Origin: Durusdinium trenchii
Taxonomy: Eukaryota; Sar; Dinophyceae; Suessiales; Symbiodiniaceae
Assembly (NCBI GenBank): GCA_963970005.1
Contig: CAXAMN010025694.1
Location: 867,875-931,874, forward strand
DNA length: 64,000 bases
Direction: 5' to 3'
The position numbers were made by a program, and so were the translations under genes. Under the pieces are notes generated by a model. The model was given only the letters and a program-made list of their open reading frames with translations. It had not been told where the DNA came from and made no database searches. Position 1 is the stretch's first letter. Each line of letters starts with the position of its first letter. Below, piece by piece: positions 61,890 to 64,000 of the stretch.

Positions 61890-62460
61890 GTGCAACCCTC
61901 TGCGGAGATCGTGCGTGTCGAGTGCGCGAAAAACAGGCGAGAGTGCGATTTGCCGGCTGCCCGCGCAACCCTCTGCGGAGATCGTGCGTCGAGTGCGCGA
62001 AATGCAGGCGAGAGTGCGATTTGCCGGCTGCGCGCGCAACCCTCTGCGGAGATCGTGCGTGTCGAGTGCGCGAAATGCAGGCGAGAGTGCGATTTGTCCG
62101 GTCCGCGCGCAACCCTCTGCGGAGATCGTGCGTGTCGAGTGCGCGAAATGCAGGCGAGAGTGCGATTTGTCCGGTCCGCGCGCAACCCTCTGCGGAGATC
62201 GTGCGTGTCGAGTGCGCGAAATGCAGGCGAGAGTGCGATTTGTCCGGTCCGCGCGCAACCCTCTGCGGAGATCGTGCTTGTCGAGTGCGCGAAATGCAGG
62301 CGAGAGTGCGATTTGCCGGCTGCCCGCGCAACCCTCTGCGGAGATCGTGCGTGTCGAGTTCGCGAAATGCAGGCGAGAGTGCGATTTGTCCGGTCCGCGC
62401 GCAACCCTCTGCGGAGATCGTGCGTGTCGAGTGCGCGAAATGCAGGCGAGAGTGCGATTC
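61890..62460. repeat. Tandem array of eight 73-bp units
   Basis: The unit begins GCAACCCTCTGCGGAGATCG and runs through GTCGAGTGCGCGAAATGCAGG to a GTCCGGTCC or GCCGGCTGC end. Units are over 90% identical, with indels of one to three bases. As 73 is not divisible by three, reading frame shifts each unit, yet long open frames exist on both strands because no unit phase contains a stop. The 378-residue minus-strand frame across it is therefore not treated as a gene. Confidence 0.95.
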
Positions 62461-62469
62461 GAGCGGAGC

Positions 62470-63183
62470 AAGCTGTGGAGCTGGAAGCTGAGAACTGGCG
62501 ACGTGGTAGTACGATTGTAGTGCGTGGAGTCGCTGGGGTGGGAAGATGAGAACTGGCGACTTGGTAGTACAACTTTACGCAGAGTAGCTGGGGAGCTGGA
62601 AGCTGAGAACTGGCAAGGTGGTAGTACGACTGTAGTACACGGCGGAGTAGCTGAGGAGTGGGAAGAGGAGAACTGGCGAGTGGGTAGTACAACTTGAGTG
62701 CGCGGAGTACCTGGGGAGCTGGAAGATGAGCACTGGCGACTTTGTAGTACAACTGTAGTACGCGGAGTAGCTGGGGAGCTGGAAGCTGAGAACTGGTGAC
62801 TTAGTAGTACAACTTTAGTACGCGGAGCAATCTGTGGAGCTGGAAGCTGAGAACTGGCGACTGTGTCGTGCAACTTTAGTACGCGGAGTAGCTGTGGAGC
62901 TGGAAGATGAGAAGTGGCGACTTGGTAGTACAACTTTAGTACGCAGAGTAGCTGGGGAGTGGGAAGATGAGAACTGGTGAGTGGGTAGTAGCTGAGAACT
63001 GGCGACTTTGTAGTACAACTTTAGTACGAGGAGTAGTTGGGGAGCTGGAAGATGAGAACTGGCGACTTGGTAGTACAACTTTAGTACGCAGAGCAGCTGG
63101 GGAGTGGGAAGATGAGATCTGGCGACTTGGTAGTACAACTTTAGTACGCAGAGTAGCTGGGGAGTGGGAAGATGAGAACTCAC
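62470..63183. repeat. Tandem array of about twelve 60-bp units
   Basis: Unit core: GTAGCTGGGGAGCTGGAAG, then ATGAGAACTGGCGACTTGGT, then AGTACAACTTTAGTACGC. The period is 60, so each strand gives a 20-residue repeat; on the minus strand it reads like YYQVASSHLPAPQLLRVLKL. It follows the 73-bp array directly, and the shared minus-strand frame suggests compositional openness, not a gene. Confidence 0.92.
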
Positions 63184-63334
63184 TCGACTTCACAATACCT
63201 CAACTCACTCGACTTCACACTTCTCACTGCACACTTACCGGATAACTCGCACTCTGACTTCCTACGTGACGAAAAATGCTTTCGGGCCACTCGTCGTCTA
63301 GTTTTTTTTGCTTTTTTTTGGTTTTTCGTGTTTC

Positions 63335-63645
63335 GCGGCAGGTGCAGTACTTTGTGGACCTTGCAAAGCACATTTCGTGGCAGGTGAAGGACTTTGTTGG
63401 CCTTGGAGTGCAGAGTTTGTGGCAGGCGCAGGACTTTTTGTGGGCCTTGAAGTGCAGATTTCGTGGCACAGGTGTAGTACTTTGTGCAGATTTTGTGGCA
63501 GGCGCAGGACTTTGTGGACCTTGAAGTGCAGATTTCGTGGCAGATGCAGGACTTTGTGGGTGTGGAAGTGTAGAGTTGGTGGCAGGTGCAGGACTTTGTG
63601 CAGATTTCGTGGCGGGTGCAGTACTTTGTGGATGTTGAACTGCAG
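63335..63645. repeat. Degenerate tandem array, units of about 42-48 bp
   Basis: About seven units with the core CAGGACTTTGTGGACCTTG, then AAGTGCAGATTTCGTGGCAG, with length variation. A lone copy of the GTGCAGATTTCGTGGC part recurs at 63820-63836. Confidence 0.85.
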
Positions 63646-63650
63646 AAAGA

Positions 63651-63735
63651 TAGAAAGATAAATTGATAGATAGATAGATTAGATTAGATTAGATTAGATT
63701 AGATTAGACAAGATAGATAGATAGATAGAGGAGGC
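63651..63735. repeat. (GATA)n and (TTAGA)n microsatellite
   Basis: GATAGATAGATA flanks a run of TTAGA pentamers, then GATA again. A GCTT run follows at 63902-63925. Confidence 0.95.
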
Positions 63736-64000
63736 ATAATTGCTTGGTTAGAAAGTTTTGCACCGGGGAGTTCACCTTAAAATATTGATGTCGTGGCAGG
63801 CGCGGGTGTTGGGGATGAAGTGCAGATTTCGTGGCGCGGGTTGGGGGGGGGCGCAGCGCCCCCTCCAGCAGCACACCAGATCCAAAGGTGAGCAGCTCGT
63901 GCTTGCTTGCTTGCTTGCTTGCTTCCTTGTTTGGTTTCGTCTCTGCAACGAAAACAACCGGAAAAACCTGCCAAAAGAAAGAAAGCAAGAAAGATAGATC

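Noticed and set aside
61890..62460. Possible CRISPR array
   Set aside because: Units are contiguous 73-bp tandem repeats with no unique spacers, in a eukaryotic context.
61797..62933. 378-residue minus-strand open frame
   Set aside because: It runs through two tandem arrays with different periods, and equally open frames exist on the other strand.

Overview
This window looks like nuclear DNA of a dinoflagellate, most likely a Symbiodiniaceae relative. The reasons are intron structure and protein families. Coding sequence is split into many short exons. Besides GT-AG introns, several junctions only restore a sensible reading frame as GC-AG or GA-AG introns, usually with a few bases repeated at both ends (for example near 333/151, 5678/5575, 6522/6031, 17484/17375, 45170/45101, 46701/46634 and 48348/48260). 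Several inferred proteins match families I remember as strongly expanded in dinoflagellates. Those family statements come from memory and were not checked by search.

Layout. (1) 1-22.9 kb is moderately AT-rich, and all supportable coding is on the minus strand. It holds the 5' part of a gene with a methyltransferase-like motif running off the left edge (1-1537); an almost fully resolved four-exon gene of about 1,230 residues (2355-6797); a multi-exon gene ending at 7025 with exons traceable to about 15.5 kb; a gene starting at 18736 with a putative signal peptide followed by a cytosine-methyltransferase-like domain; and a gene starting at 22417. (2) 23.0-40.9 kb is poor in genes. It has an AT-rich repeat block, a frameshifted plus-strand pseudogene (23.4-24.4 kb), short hairpin elements, an LTR/polypurine-like junction and microsatellites. 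(3) 40.9-53.4 kb is again minus-strand genic: a long-exon gene of an expanded family (40889-42695), a multi-exon gene (43963-46808), a second methyltransferase-like gene whose last five exons join with perfect phase (47381-48790), and a low-complexity Arg/Gly/Lys/Glu-rich gene (49935 to about 52.3 kb or beyond). (4) 53.5-61.9 kb has no supportable gene. (5) 61.9-63.9 kb is a stack of tandem repeats with 73-bp, 60-bp and roughly 45-bp units.

All supported functional genes lie on one strand, which fits the unidirectional gene blocks known in dinoflagellate chromosomes. Functions are mostly unknown. The recurring theme is SAM-methyltransferase-like motifs in three different loci. No rRNA, convincing tRNA, CRISPR array or bacterial-type operon was found. 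Exon ends given as approximate were inferred by eye.
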